Of a DNA stretch of 64,000 bases, positions 1 to 7,653 are shown one piece after another. This DNA comes from Chersky-267 sp963744115 (GTDB taxonomy: Bacteria > Chloroflexota > Limnocylindria > Limnocylindrales > CSP1-4). The stretch is taken from positions 1,612,001 to 1,676,000 of the forward strand of contig CAVUSI010000003.1 in NCBI GenBank assembly GCA_963744115.1, read 5' to 3'. Made by a program: the position numbers and the translations under genes. The notes under the pieces were generated by a model, which worked only from the letters and a program-made list of their open reading frames with translations, did not search any database and had not been told where the DNA came from. Within the stretch, counting starts at the first letter, position 1. Each line of letters starts with the position of its first letter.

Positions 1-956
1 GTCGGAGCGGCCAAGCCGGCGTGCCCGGGTCGCGGTTCAAGGTCGACGTGGGCCCATGGCACATCGGAGCGCGGCTGGCTGTACTCGTACGAGGCGATCT
101 CGTTCAACCGGCAGCCCAGCACCAGCAGGGCGTCGGCCGTGTCGAGGCGCTCCCGGACGGTCGATGGCGACCCGAGGCCCGTCATCCCGAGATACAGCCG
201 GTGATCGTTCGGGAAGACATCGCCGCGGCGCCACGACGAGATGACGGGGACTTCGAGGATCTCGGCCAGACGGACGAGGTCGGCCGTCCCCCGCGACCGG
301 AGGACGCCGGCTCCGGCCAGGATGACCGGTCGACGCGCCCCCGCCAGCATCTGGAGCACCGTCCGGGTCTCGTCGGGTCCGGGCTCGATCCGGGTGGGCC
401 GGAACGGCTGCGGCTCCTCCGCCGCGCCGGGGACCATCTCGTCGAGGACGTCCTCGGGAACGGAGATCACGACCGGACCGGGTCGCCCGGCGACCGCGTG
501 ACGGACCGCCTCGGCGACGAGGGCCTCCGCTCGCCCGGGCGGGTCGAGATCGACCGACCACTTGGCCAGACGGCCGATCGATCCGGCGAGGTCCGCCTCC
601 TGGAACGCCTCGCGGCCCCGATGCTCGCGGCGGACACCGCCGACGATGGCGAACATCGGCGTCGAGTCAGCGCGCGCCGTGTGGATGCCGATCGCCAGGT
701 TCGCCGCACCGACCGCGCGCGTCCCCAGGCAGACGGCCGGCCGACCGGTCAGCTGGCCGTGCGCCTCGGCCATGAAGGCGGCCCCGCCCTCATGACGGGT
801 CGCGACGACTCGGATCCCGACCTGCGGCAGCGCCTCGAGCAGGCCGAGGAAGCTCTCGCCGGGGACGGTGAAGGCCGTCGTGACGCCGGCCGACCTGAGC
901 GCGTCGGCGATCAGGCGGCCGACCGTCCTCGGTTCGACGTGGCGGACCGGTGGCAC
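1..956 (-). CDS. Thiamine-pyrophosphate enzyme, acetolactate-synthase-like (3' part off window)
   Basis: N-terminal part of a TPP-dependent enzyme of the acetolactate synthase / benzoylformate decarboxylase superfamily; the C-terminus lies beyond base 1. Visible: the PYR domain with the catalytic-Glu region (VPGESFLGLLEAL, then RHEGGAAFMAEAHGQLTG), a GPVVISVP strand ending the domain, and the start of the central domain (ARRPVILAGAGVLRS). The true substrate cannot be told from this half. GTG at 956 is the only canonical in-frame start upstream of the domain, but the frame stays open to 1343 through a Pro/Thr/Ala/Glu repeat region, so translation may begin earlier. It lies just downstream of yajQ on the same strand. 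Confidence 0.75.
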   Translation of the reverse strand, partial: MPPVRHVEPRTVGRLIADALRSAGVTTAFTVPGESFLGLLEALPQVGIRVVATRHEGGAAFMAEAHGQLTGRPAVCLGTRAVGAANLAIGIHTARADSTPMFAIVGGVRREHRGREAFQEADLAGSIGRLAKWSVDLDPPGRAEALVAEAVRHAVAGRPGPVVISVPEDVLDEMVPGAAEEPQPFRPTRIEPGPDETRTVLQMLAGARRPVILAGAGVLRSRGTADLVRLAEILEVPVISSWRRGDVFPNDHRLYLGMTGLGSPSTVRERLDTADALLVLGCRLNEIASYEYSQPRSDVPWAHVDLEPRPGHAGLAAP

Positions 957-970
957 CGGCTCGGCAGGGG

Positions 971-1140
971 CGGTCGGTTCGGGTTCGGCGGTCGGTTCGG
1001 GTTCGGCGGTCGGCTCGGGTTCGGCGGTCGGCTCGGCCTCGGCGGTCGGCTCGTCGGTGGCGACAGCCTCGGCCGTGGGCTCGTCGGGGGCGACAGCGTC
1101 GGCCGTGGGCTCGTCGGGGGCGACTGTCTCGGCCGTGGGC
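971..1140 (-). repeat. Tandem repeats: 18 bp x4 then 30 bp x3, upstream of the TPP enzyme
   Basis: Four 18-bp units (971-1042) are followed by a short remnant and three near-identical 30-bp units (1051-1140). All period lengths are multiples of three. In the frame of the downstream TPP enzyme they encode hexapeptides of the PTAEPE type and decapeptides such as PTADAVAPDE, without a stop codon. This looks like a coding low-complexity extension, although no ATG, GTG or TTG precedes it in frame. Confidence 0.7.
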
Positions 1141-1284
1141 TCGTCGGCTGGTTGTCGTTCGGTCTCGGCCGTCGGCTCGACCTCGGCGGCGGCCGGTGGC
1201 TCGGCCTCGGCCCTGAGAGCGGCGTCGGTGGGTTCGGTCGGGAGCTCCTCCGGGGCCTCGTCCCCGATCGTGAGCCCGGGCTCG

Positions 1285-1776
1285 CTAACGGTAGTTCTCG
1301 AACTGGAGCGGCACGATCTCGTCGAGCTCTCGCAGTCGGACGATCACCCGCTGGAGGTCGTCCTTGCTCTTGCCCGAGACCCGGACCGCGTCGCCCTGGA
1401 TCTGCGACTTGACCTTCGGGAACTCGTCCCTGATGAGCTTGGTGATCCGCTTGGCGACGTCCTCGGGGAGGCCGCGCCGAAGGGTGACCTGCTGGCGGAC
1501 CTTGTTTCCGCCGGCGGGTTCGACCTTGCCCCAGTCGAAGATCTTCAGCGACAGGCTCCGGCGGATCGCCTTCGACTCGATCAGGTCCTTGACGACGCCG
1601 GCGTGATACTCGTCGTCGGTCGTGATCACGAGCTCACCCTTGCCGTGCTCGATGTCGATGTGGGCATTCTTCAGGTCGTACCGCTGGACGGCCTCGCGGC
1701 GGACCTGATCGAGCGCGTTGCGAAGCTCCTGCTCGTCGAAGTCGCTCACCACGTCGAATGAGACGTCGCCGGCCAT
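1285..1776 (-). CDS. yajQ: YajQ family nucleotide-binding protein (UPF0234)
   Basis: 163 residues, the normal length of the YajQ/DUF520 family, which folds as two ferredoxin-like domains and binds nucleotides or RNA; in some proteobacteria it is a c-di-GMP effector. The N-terminus MAGDVSFDVVSDFDEQELRN and the C-terminal LRELDEIVPLQFENYR are typical. The start at 1776 is set by a strong GGAGGAGGGT ribosome site just upstream; the longer open frame to 2007 has no such support. It is transcribed away from the MBL-Rieske gene, and the two share a 112-bp promoter region. Confidence 0.93.
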   Translation of the reverse strand: MAGDVSFDVVSDFDEQELRNALDQVRREAVQRYDLKNAHIDIEHGKGELVITTDDEYHAGVVKDLIESKAIRRSLSLKIFDWGKVEPAGGNKVRQQVTLRRGLPEDVAKRITKLIRDEFPKVKSQIQGDAVRVSGKSKDDLQRVIVRLRELDEIVPLQFENYR

Positions 1777-1809
1777 CGACCCTCCTCCGCTGTGGCCTGT
1801 GGGGACGTC

Positions 1810-1815
1810 ATGGTA
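1810..1815 (-). promoter_or_regulatory. Candidate -10 element for yajQ
   Basis: TACCAT on the minus strand, about 34 bases before the yajQ ATG. No convincing -35 is seen. The same hexamer is used on the other strand for the divergent gene. Confidence 0.4.
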
Positions 1816-1876
1816 CCGCGCGCGGGTCGCTCGCGGCCCGGACAGGCCGGATCCGATCCGAAGCCGCCCGCTCCGA

Positions 1877-1882
1877 TACCAT
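1877..1882 (+). promoter_or_regulatory. Candidate -10 element for the MBL-Rieske gene (leaderless)
   Basis: TACCAT ends six bases before the ATG at 1889, so the transcript would start at or next to the initiation codon. No Shine-Dalgarno sequence precedes this gene, which fits leaderless translation. Confidence 0.5.
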
Positions 1883-1888
1883 CGGGCC

Positions 1889-3508
1889 ATGAAGGTGACG
1901 TTCCTCGGCCAGGCCGGCCTGTACATCGAGACCCACGCCGGCAGCATCCTCTGCGACCCGTGGTTCAGCCCGGCGTACTTCGGCTCGTGGTTCCCGTTCC
2001 CGGCCAACGATGGGATCGACCCGCGCTCGATCGGCTCACCGACGTATCTCTACGTCAGCCACCTCCACCACGACCACTACGATCCGGCCTGGCTGACCGA
2101 GCACTGCTCGAAGGATGCCACCGTCATCCTGCCCGACTACCCGGTGAACGACCTGCGTCACGAGCTCCACGACCTCGGGTTCCGGCGGTTCGTGGAGACG
2201 GCGGACTGCGAGCCGTTCGAGCTCGTTGGCGGCCTGCGGATCATGGTCATGGCCCTCGACGCCCCGACCGACGGCCCGCTCGGAGACTCGGCGCTGCTCG
2301 TCGACGACGGCCGGACACGCCTGCTCAATATGAACGACTCGCGACCGACCGACCCGGACAAGCTCCTCGCCTTCGGTCCGCTCGACCTCCTCTTCCTCCA
2401 GTTCTCGGGTGCGATCTGGTACCCGATGGTCTACGAGTTCCCGGTCAAGGCGAAGGAGACGCTGGCGCACAAGAAGCGGGTCGTCCAGCTGGCCCGGACC
2501 CAGCGGTACATCGAGATCCTCGACCCCACGTTCATCGTCCCGAGCGCCGGCCCGCCGTGCTTCCTCGACGATGCCCTGTTCGGCCAGAACGACTTCGATC
2601 GGTCCCCGACCAACATCTTCCCCGACCAGACGGTCTTCCTCGAGCACCTCGCGGAGGTCGGGATCGACGGAGGTCGGCTCATGCTGCCGGGCTCGTGGGG
2701 CGAGCTGAGCCCGGCCGCCTTCGACGTGCGGCACACGGTCCCCGACGCCGAGGTCCACCGGATCTTCGAGCAGCGCGAGTCGTATCTGCGCGAGTACCAG
2801 GCACGCAAGCGGCCGCTGCTCGACGCCGAGCACGCCCGCTGGGAGCCTGCGCCGGACGACGAGCCGCTCGACCTGCTCGCCGAGCTCAAGGCCTGGTTCG
2901 AGCCGCTGATGGGCTTCGGTGAGCAGATCTGCTCCGGCATCGCGGCCGCGGTCCTGCTCGACCTCGGTTCGGAGGGCATCGTCCTCGACTTCGTCGACCA
3001 GAAGGTCCGCGGCTGGGATGGCGCCGAGGCGTGCCGGTACATCTTCCGGATCGACCGTCGGCTGGTCGAGGTGCTGGTTCGCGAACACGAGGTCGACTGG
3101 GTCAACTCGCTGTTCCTGTCGCTCCGCTTCAGCGCCGCCCGCAAGGGACCGTACAACGACTACCTGTACACGTGGTTCAAGTGCCTCGACCTCGAGCGTC
3201 TCCAGTACGCCGAGGGCTTCTACGCCGAGAAGGCCAAGACCGAGGGCTCGTTCGTCATCGACGGCTGGGAGGTCCAGCGGCGATGCCCGCACATGAAGGC
3301 GGATCTCACCAAGTTCGCGTCCGTCGACGCGTCCGGCGTCCTGACCTGCTCGCTTCACGGCTGGCAGTACGAGCTCGAGTCGGGCCGCTGCCTCACATCC
3401 GAGGGGCACGAGATCTCCGCTCGGCGGCTGACCGAGGACGAGCTGGTGGCCCTGGCCGCGGTCGCCGAGGCCGGGGGTGCCGTCGTGGCGGTGGCCGCCG
3501 GCGACTGA
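1889..3508 (+). CDS. MBL-fold / Rieske [2Fe-2S] hydroxylase-like protein (CMAH/NamH type)
   Basis: 539 residues. N-terminal metallo-beta-lactamase fold with the metal motif HLHHDHYD (about residue 54) and an NMNDSRPTD segment like the NxND stretch of CMP-sialic-acid hydroxylase relatives. C-terminal Rieske domain with both cluster motifs: CPH (about residue 467) and CSLH 18 residues later. The same pairing is known in CMAH and, as I recall, in mycobacterial NamH, which hydroxylates UDP-MurNAc. The substrate here is inferred only; a nucleotide sugar is plausible because a murC-like gene lies convergently 500 bp away. An arsenal of conserved Trp, Tyr and Phe residues fills the middle. Probably cytosolic (no signal peptide) and leaderless. 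Confidence 0.75.
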   Translation: MKVTFLGQAGLYIETHAGSILCDPWFSPAYFGSWFPFPANDGIDPRSIGSPTYLYVSHLHHDHYDPAWLTEHCSKDATVILPDYPVNDLRHELHDLGFRRFVETADCEPFELVGGLRIMVMALDAPTDGPLGDSALLVDDGRTRLLNMNDSRPTDPDKLLAFGPLDLLFLQFSGAIWYPMVYEFPVKAKETLAHKKRVVQLARTQRYIEILDPTFIVPSAGPPCFLDDALFGQNDFDRSPTNIFPDQTVFLEHLAEVGIDGGRLMLPGSWGELSPAAFDVRHTVPDAEVHRIFEQRESYLREYQARKRPLLDAEHARWEPAPDDEPLDLLAELKAWFEPLMGFGEQICSGIAAAVLLDLGSEGIVLDFVDQKVRGWDGAEACRYIFRIDRRLVEVLVREHEVDWVNSLFLSLRFSAARKGPYNDYLYTWFKCLDLERLQYAEGFYAEKAKTEGSFVIDGWEVQRRCPHMKADLTKFASVDASGVLTCSLHGWQYELESGRCLTSEGHEISARRLTEDELVALAAVAEAGGAVVAVAAGD

Positions 3509-3603
3509 AGGCTTCGGCCGGGCGCGAACGGGTACGCGCACCGACGGTTCCCGCGGGCACGTTACGCGACCGGATCACCGCACGGACCGTCAGGCGCTCT
3601 GGC

Positions 3604-3763
3604 CTCGCACGTTGGCGCGGTCGGGGGACAGCCTCGGTTGCCGGGCGCGCATGTCTCGCACGTTGGCGCGGTCGGGGACAGCCTCGGCTGCCGGGCGCGC
3701 ATGTCCCGCACGTTAAGCGGTCCGACCCTCGCTCGGACCGTCAGGCGCGCATGTCCCGCACGT
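3604..3763. repeat. Imperfect tandem repeat, unit about 50 bp
   Basis: Units begin at 3604 and 3655 (51 and 50 bp, near identical), followed by a truncated third at 3705. The segment GCGCATGTCYCGCACGT recurs at 3648, 3698 and 3747, and GGACCGTCAGGCGC flanks the array at 3585 and 3736. Spacing is regular but units abut with no spacers, so this is not a CRISPR array. Confidence 0.8.
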
Positions 3764-3842
3764 AAGAGGACGCGAGCCGCCCGACACGACTTCGACATGA
3801 GAGGCCTAAGGCCGTCCGCACGCTCAGCTTGGGCCTGGTCAG

Positions 3843-3857
3843 AGGCCCTCCGGGCCT
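3843..3857. terminator. Small GC hairpin, possible bidirectional terminator
   Basis: AGGCCC, loop TCC, GGGCCT: a perfect 6-bp stem between convergent genes. There is no T tract on either side, so terminator function is only suggested by position. Confidence 0.25.
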
Positions 3858-3916
3858 GCCCGCCTGAAGATCCGTGACGGTTCATCCGCCAACGTGCGCA
3901 CCATGCGCGATCGACG

Positions 3917-3969
3917 GGGTCACGGCCTGCGACGGGTCACGGCCTGCGACGGGCCTCGTGGCCTGCGAC
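3917..3969. repeat. 17-bp tandem repeat (two exact copies and one diverged)
   Basis: GGGTCACGGCCTGCGAC at 3917-3933 is repeated exactly at 3934-3950. A 19-bp variant (3951-3969) with the same ending follows. It lies just downstream of the murC stop. Confidence 0.75.
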
Positions 3970-4013
3970 GGGCCCAGGGGTCAGTGACGGGCCGACGCCG
4001 TCGCGGGCCCGAC

Positions 4014-5609
4014 CTACTCGCGAGCTGTGAGCGCCGTCACCAGCCGCTCCGCGATGACCGACGAGCGGCCGCCGCCCATGACCAGGACGACATCGCCGCT
4101 CTCGACGAGCGGAAGGAGCGCGGCGGCCGTCGCCTCGACCGAGCCGGGCGCGATGGCCGGGGTCCCGCGAGCCTCGACCGCGGCGGCGAGGTCCGCGGCG
4201 GAGACGATCGTCGTGTCGGGGTCGCGGACAGCGAAGATGTCGGCGATCGCCACCCGGTCGGCACGCGCCAGGACCTCCGCGAACCGATCGAGCATCGCCG
4301 CCGTCCGGTGGAACGTCAGGGGCTCATAGACGGCCCACAGCCGCCGCCCCGGGTAGCGCAGCGCGACGGCCTCCAAGGTGACCCCGATCGCGGTCGGATG
4401 GTGACCGTAGTCGTCGAGGACGATCACCCCGCCGACGTCGCCCTTGAGCTCGAACCGCCGTCCCACTCCTCCGAACGAGCGGAGACCGTCGAGCACGGCG
4501 TCCGGGTCGATGCCGTACGCCAGCGCGCCGCCCGCCGCTCCGAGCGCATCGTCGGCGTTGTGCCGCCCGACCAGCCGGAGGTGGGCGACGGCCGATCCGG
4601 CATGACCGACGATCCCGTCGACGACGATCCGAGCCGACCCGTCCTCGTCGGCTTCGTACCGCCCGACGAGCGCCGACGCCGAGCCGAGCGCCGTCCGGTA
4701 GTCGCGTGCCAGCTCGGTCCGGCGTCGCACGGCATCGTCTCCATCGCCGATGATCACCTCGAACGCGACCAGCCGGCCGGGCCAGTCGGACAGCCGCGGG
4801 AGCAGCTCTCGGACGCCGGCGTCCCCGGCATTCGCGACGAGCATCGGAGCAGTCGACCCTCCATCGCCGGCGACGGCCCCGCGGAACCGTCGGATCCAGC
4901 CCTCGAAGGTCGCGACGACAGCGGCGCGGTCGGCGAACACGTCCGGGTGGTCCCAATCCGCGTTGAGCAACACACCGACGACCGGCCGGTACGGGTCGAA
5001 GTTGCCGGCGTACTCGTCGGCTTCGACGACGGTCGACGACCCGTGACCGATGCGGACGACCGACGGCTCGGCTCCGGTCAGCTCGGCCGGGAGGATGGCC
5101 CCGACGAACGCGGATGGATCGAGCCCGGCTCGGACGAGGAGATGGACGAGCCATCCGGTGGTCGTCGACTTGCCGTGCGTCCCGGCCACCGCCAGGAGGT
5201 CGCCGCCGCGGGTCGCGATGGCGTCGGCGATGAGCTGCTGGCAGCTGGTCGCGGAGATCCCGGCTGCATGGGCCGCCAGGAGCTCGGGCTGGTCCGGATC
5301 GACCGAGGTGAGTGCCTTCGACACCGCGATCCGATCGACGAGCGGCCGACCATCGGCGTCGACGACGTGCTGTCGGTCGTGCTCCCAGGACAAGACGATC
5401 CCGTGCGATGCGACCGCGTCGCTGTACCGGCTCGGTTCGCCGGAATCGCAGCCGCTGACATCCGCGCCCGCGGCATCCGCCAGGAGCAGCCCAGCGGATG
5501 CGGCCGATCCGGCGGCGCCGATGACGTGGATCCGCTCCCCCGCCGGGATCGGGAGCGGGGCACGCGCCGGCTCGAGGCCGCGGGTGATGTCCTCGATGCT
5601 GCGGGTCAC
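4014..5609 (-). CDS. murC: UDP-N-acetylmuramate--L-alanine ligase (MurC-like)
   Basis: 531-residue Mur ligase, which would add L-Ala to UDP-MurNAc in the cytosolic part of peptidoglycan synthesis. Visible: N-terminal Rossmann-like nucleotide site (HVIGAAGSAASAGLLLAD), the ATP P-loop GTHGKSTTT (about residue 150), the carbamylated-Lys/metal region with VEADEYAGNFD, and the C-terminal DDYGHHPTA motif typical of MurC and Mpl. It is longer than most MurC (450-490) and its glycine-rich loop is atypical, so a MurC paralog or Mpl is possible. The GTG start overlaps the cinA stop (GTGA). It is last in the asd-to-murC operon. Confidence 0.8.
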   Translation of the reverse strand: MTRSIEDITRGLEPARAPLPIPAGERIHVIGAAGSAASAGLLLADAAGADVSGCDSGEPSRYSDAVASHGIVLSWEHDRQHVVDADGRPLVDRIAVSKALTSVDPDQPELLAAHAAGISATSCQQLIADAIATRGGDLLAVAGTHGKSTTTGWLVHLLVRAGLDPSAFVGAILPAELTGAEPSVVRIGHGSSTVVEADEYAGNFDPYRPVVGVLLNADWDHPDVFADRAAVVATFEGWIRRFRGAVAGDGGSTAPMLVANAGDAGVRELLPRLSDWPGRLVAFEVIIGDGDDAVRRRTELARDYRTALGSASALVGRYEADEDGSARIVVDGIVGHAGSAVAHLRLVGRHNADDALGAAGGALAYGIDPDAVLDGLRSFGGVGRRFELKGDVGGVIVLDDYGHHPTAIGVTLEAVALRYPGRRLWAVYEPLTFHRTAAMLDRFAEVLARADRVAIADIFAVRDPDTTIVSAADLAAAVEARGTPAIAPGSVEATAAALLPLVESGDVVLVMGGGRSSVIAERLVTALTARE

Positions 5610-6172
5610 CGACCGGCGACCCGGGCGGACTGCTTCTCGGCGATCCCGAGGAGCAGGGTCAGGACGGCCCGGGCGCTGGCCTCCTTGTTCTGGATCCGAT
5701 CACCGGACCAGACGTGGCGTCGGATGTCGACGCGCGCCGGGGTCGCGACGGCGATGAACGTCAACCCGACCGGCTTCGACGCCGAGCCTCCACCCGGTCC
5801 GGCGATCCCGGTCACGGCCAGTGCGAAGGTCGTGCCGAAGCGGGCCCTGGCGCCCAGCGCCATCGCCTTCGCGACGTGGGCACTGACCGCGCCCCGGGTC
5901 GCCAGCAGGTCCGGATCCACGCCGAGCAGCGCAGCCTTGATCCGGTCCGCATAGGCCACGATCCCGCCGAGGACGTAGCCGCTCGATCCGGGGATGTCGG
6001 TGAGGGTGTCGGCGACGAGCCCGCCGGTGCAGGACTCGGCGGTCGCGACGGTCCAGCCGTTGGTCAGGCACACCGCCTGGATGCCTTCCGCGAGCTCGCG
6101 GAGGTCGTTCCGGGACCCGGACCGATCCGGACCGGGCAGGCCGGGTCGGTCGGCGGCGTCGTCGGCGTCCAT
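5606..6172 (-). CDS. pncC: CinA C-terminal family nicotinamide-nucleotide amidohydrolase
   Basis: 188 residues matching the stand-alone CinA_C / PncC domain, which deamidates NMN to NaMN in pyridine-nucleotide salvage. Motifs seen: TVATAESCTGGLVADTLTD with the catalytic Ser/Thr region, SSGYVLGGIVAYADRIKAAL, RGAVSAHVAKAMA, and VTGIAGPGGG. The first 25 residues are a Pro/Asp-rich extension. It lacks the N-terminal MoaB-like half of full CinA. It sits 16 bases after rodZ and is translationally coupled to murC. Confidence 0.9.
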   Translation of the reverse strand: MDADDAADRPGLPGPDRSGSRNDLRELAEGIQAVCLTNGWTVATAESCTGGLVADTLTDIPGSSGYVLGGIVAYADRIKAALLGVDPDLLATRGAVSAHVAKAMALGARARFGTTFALAVTGIAGPGGGSASKPVGLTFIAVATPARVDIRRHVWSGDRIQNKEASARAVLTLLLGIAEKQSARVAGR

Positions 6173-6188
6173 CGGCTCGCTGCCCGGG

Positions 6189-7550
6189 TCAGCGGTGGTT
6201 CGTCTGCTGCGGATCGGCCGGCGGCGGCGCGAACAGCCAGGTCTCGGGCATGCCCGACTTCCCGAGCTTGCCGATCGTCGTCCCGTTGAGGGTGAAGTAC
6301 GTCACGCCGGACGACCCAGTGAAGACCTCGACCGAGTCCGTGCCGCGGAACGCCATCGTCTTGCCGTCCTTGAACAGCTTGCCCGCACCGACCCTCGGGT
6401 CGAGCTGGCCGTCGACCCAGACCTTCATCCAGGCCGGACCGCCCTTCACGCTGACGACGAGGTTCACGCCCTTGTAGCTGACGGTCACGTTCCGGGTGAG
6501 TGACGTGGTCTTCCCCTCGGAGCTCGCCGCGGTGATCGTCAACGTCCAGTGACCGGCGGTCAGATCGACGGGGATACTGAACGTCCCATCGGCGGCGATG
6601 GTCGCGGTCTGCGGACTCGGCGGCGCCGGCGTCTTGGTCGGCTTCGTGCCTGCCGCCGTCTCGCCCGTGAAGGCGGCGCTCACGGTCACGGTCTTGGCAT
6701 TCGAGGTCGAACCCTGGACGAGGATGGCTCCGTTCTGGACGGTGACCCCGTCGGCGGGCTGGTCCACGGTCAGGGTCGGAACGAGCACGTCCGGGAACGG
6801 GACCGTGATGAAGATGTCGACAGCCTTCTCGGCCGTCTTGGTCGTCTGCGGATCGGTGGCGCTGACGCTGAACGTGTTCTTGCCCCGCCGCAGCTCGACG
6901 TCGGCCGACCACGTCCCCGCGGCCGACGCGGTGGTCAGGATCGGCTGACCGCCGGCGACCGTGATCGAGACCGTCGCGCCTGGATCGGAGGTCCCGCGGA
7001 GCGTATACGCGGTGGCCGTGTCGTCGACGGTGGTGACCGCGGCGGAGGGATCCGTCACCGCGACCTCGGGCGGCCTCGAGAAGCGCATGACCTGGAAGCC
7101 GAGATAGCCGATGAACAGCAGGACGCCCACCGTGAGGGCCGCGGCGACGAGGAGACCGATCGAGAACGTGAAGCCCTTGCGCGGCGCGCTGAGCGGCTTG
7201 GGTACGTTGATCGTCGGCTCACCCTGGGCACCCCCGTCGCCACGCTCGCGCCGCCACTGGAGGAGGACCTCGTCCGGGTCGAGGCCGAGGTACAGCGCGT
7301 AGTTGCGGAGGAACCCCTTCGTGTACACCGCGCCGGGGAGCTCGCGATAGTCGCCGCGTTCGAGCGCTCCGAGGTAGCGGGCACGGATCTTGGTGTCCCG
7401 CTCCGCGCGATAGAGGTCCACGCCCTTCGCCTCGCGGGCAGCCAGCAACCGCTCCGGCAGGCTCGTCTGCGGCTCGGGAGGCGTCGATGGGCGGCCGTTG
7501 CCGCCCCGCCCACCACCGGTCCGGCGGCGGACATCATCTCGGGTCGTCAT
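6189..7550 (-). CDS. rodZ: RodZ-like HTH membrane protein with extracellular Ig-like region
   Basis: 453 residues. N-terminal helix-turn-helix of the HTH_25/RodZ type (residues about 30-95, with ALERGDYRELPGAVYTKGFL), one membrane helix (about 128-150, FSIGLLVAAALTVGVLLFIG), two bacterial Ig-like beta repeats with TLRGTSDPGATVSITV and GTFSIPVDLTAGHWTLTITA patterns (about 165-345), and a C-terminal DUF4115 domain (VKGGPAWMKVWVDGQ). RodZ links MreB to the cell-wall elongasome; the HTH would be cytosolic and the Ig and DUF4115 parts outside. No MreB is in the window. A possible -10 (TATCCT, 7612-7617) lies upstream. Confidence 0.8.
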   Translation of the reverse strand: MTTRDDVRRRTGGGRGGNGRPSTPPEPQTSLPERLLAAREAKGVDLYRAERDTKIRARYLGALERGDYRELPGAVYTKGFLRNYALYLGLDPDEVLLQWRRERGDGGAQGEPTINVPKPLSAPRKGFTFSIGLLVAAALTVGVLLFIGYLGFQVMRFSRPPEVAVTDPSAAVTTVDDTATAYTLRGTSDPGATVSITVAGGQPILTTASAAGTWSADVELRRGKNTFSVSATDPQTTKTAEKAVDIFITVPFPDVLVPTLTVDQPADGVTVQNGAILVQGSTSNAKTVTVSAAFTGETAAGTKPTKTPAPPSPQTATIAADGTFSIPVDLTAGHWTLTITAASSEGKTTSLTRNVTVSYKGVNLVVSVKGGPAWMKVWVDGQLDPRVGAGKLFKDGKTMAFRGTDSVEVFTGSSGVTYFTLNGTTIGKLGKSGMPETWLFAPPPADPQQTNHR

Positions 7551-7653
7551 GTCAGTGAAGGTGGATCCCGTTGGTCATGGCGAGGGGCGCTCGGCCCGGA
7601 TCGTCGGGCCAAGGATACCCTCTCGTGTCGAACCGCCCGGACGGCGGGCCCGC

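Larger units (their letters stand above)
3509..4013. other. Gene-free stretch between convergent genes, filled with short tandem repeats
   Basis: 505 bases between the ends of two convergent genes. It holds two families of tandem repeats (3604-3760 and 3917-3969) and a small GC hairpin (3843-3857). Open frames crossing it follow the repeat period and have no ribosome site, so I see no gene. No tRNA-like or known RNA fold was recognised. Confidence 0.7.

Noticed and set aside
1285..2007. Longer YajQ of 240 residues
   Set aside because: Upstream part would overlap the divergent gene and its promoter; a strong ribosome site fixes the start at 1776.
3604..3763. CRISPR array in the repeat region
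   Set aside because: Units abut directly with no unique spacers and no cas genes are near.
3562..3885. Small protein encoded by the repeats (minus strand, Cys/Pro-rich)
   Set aside because: Follows the repeat period; no ribosome site or promoter, and lies between convergent genes.
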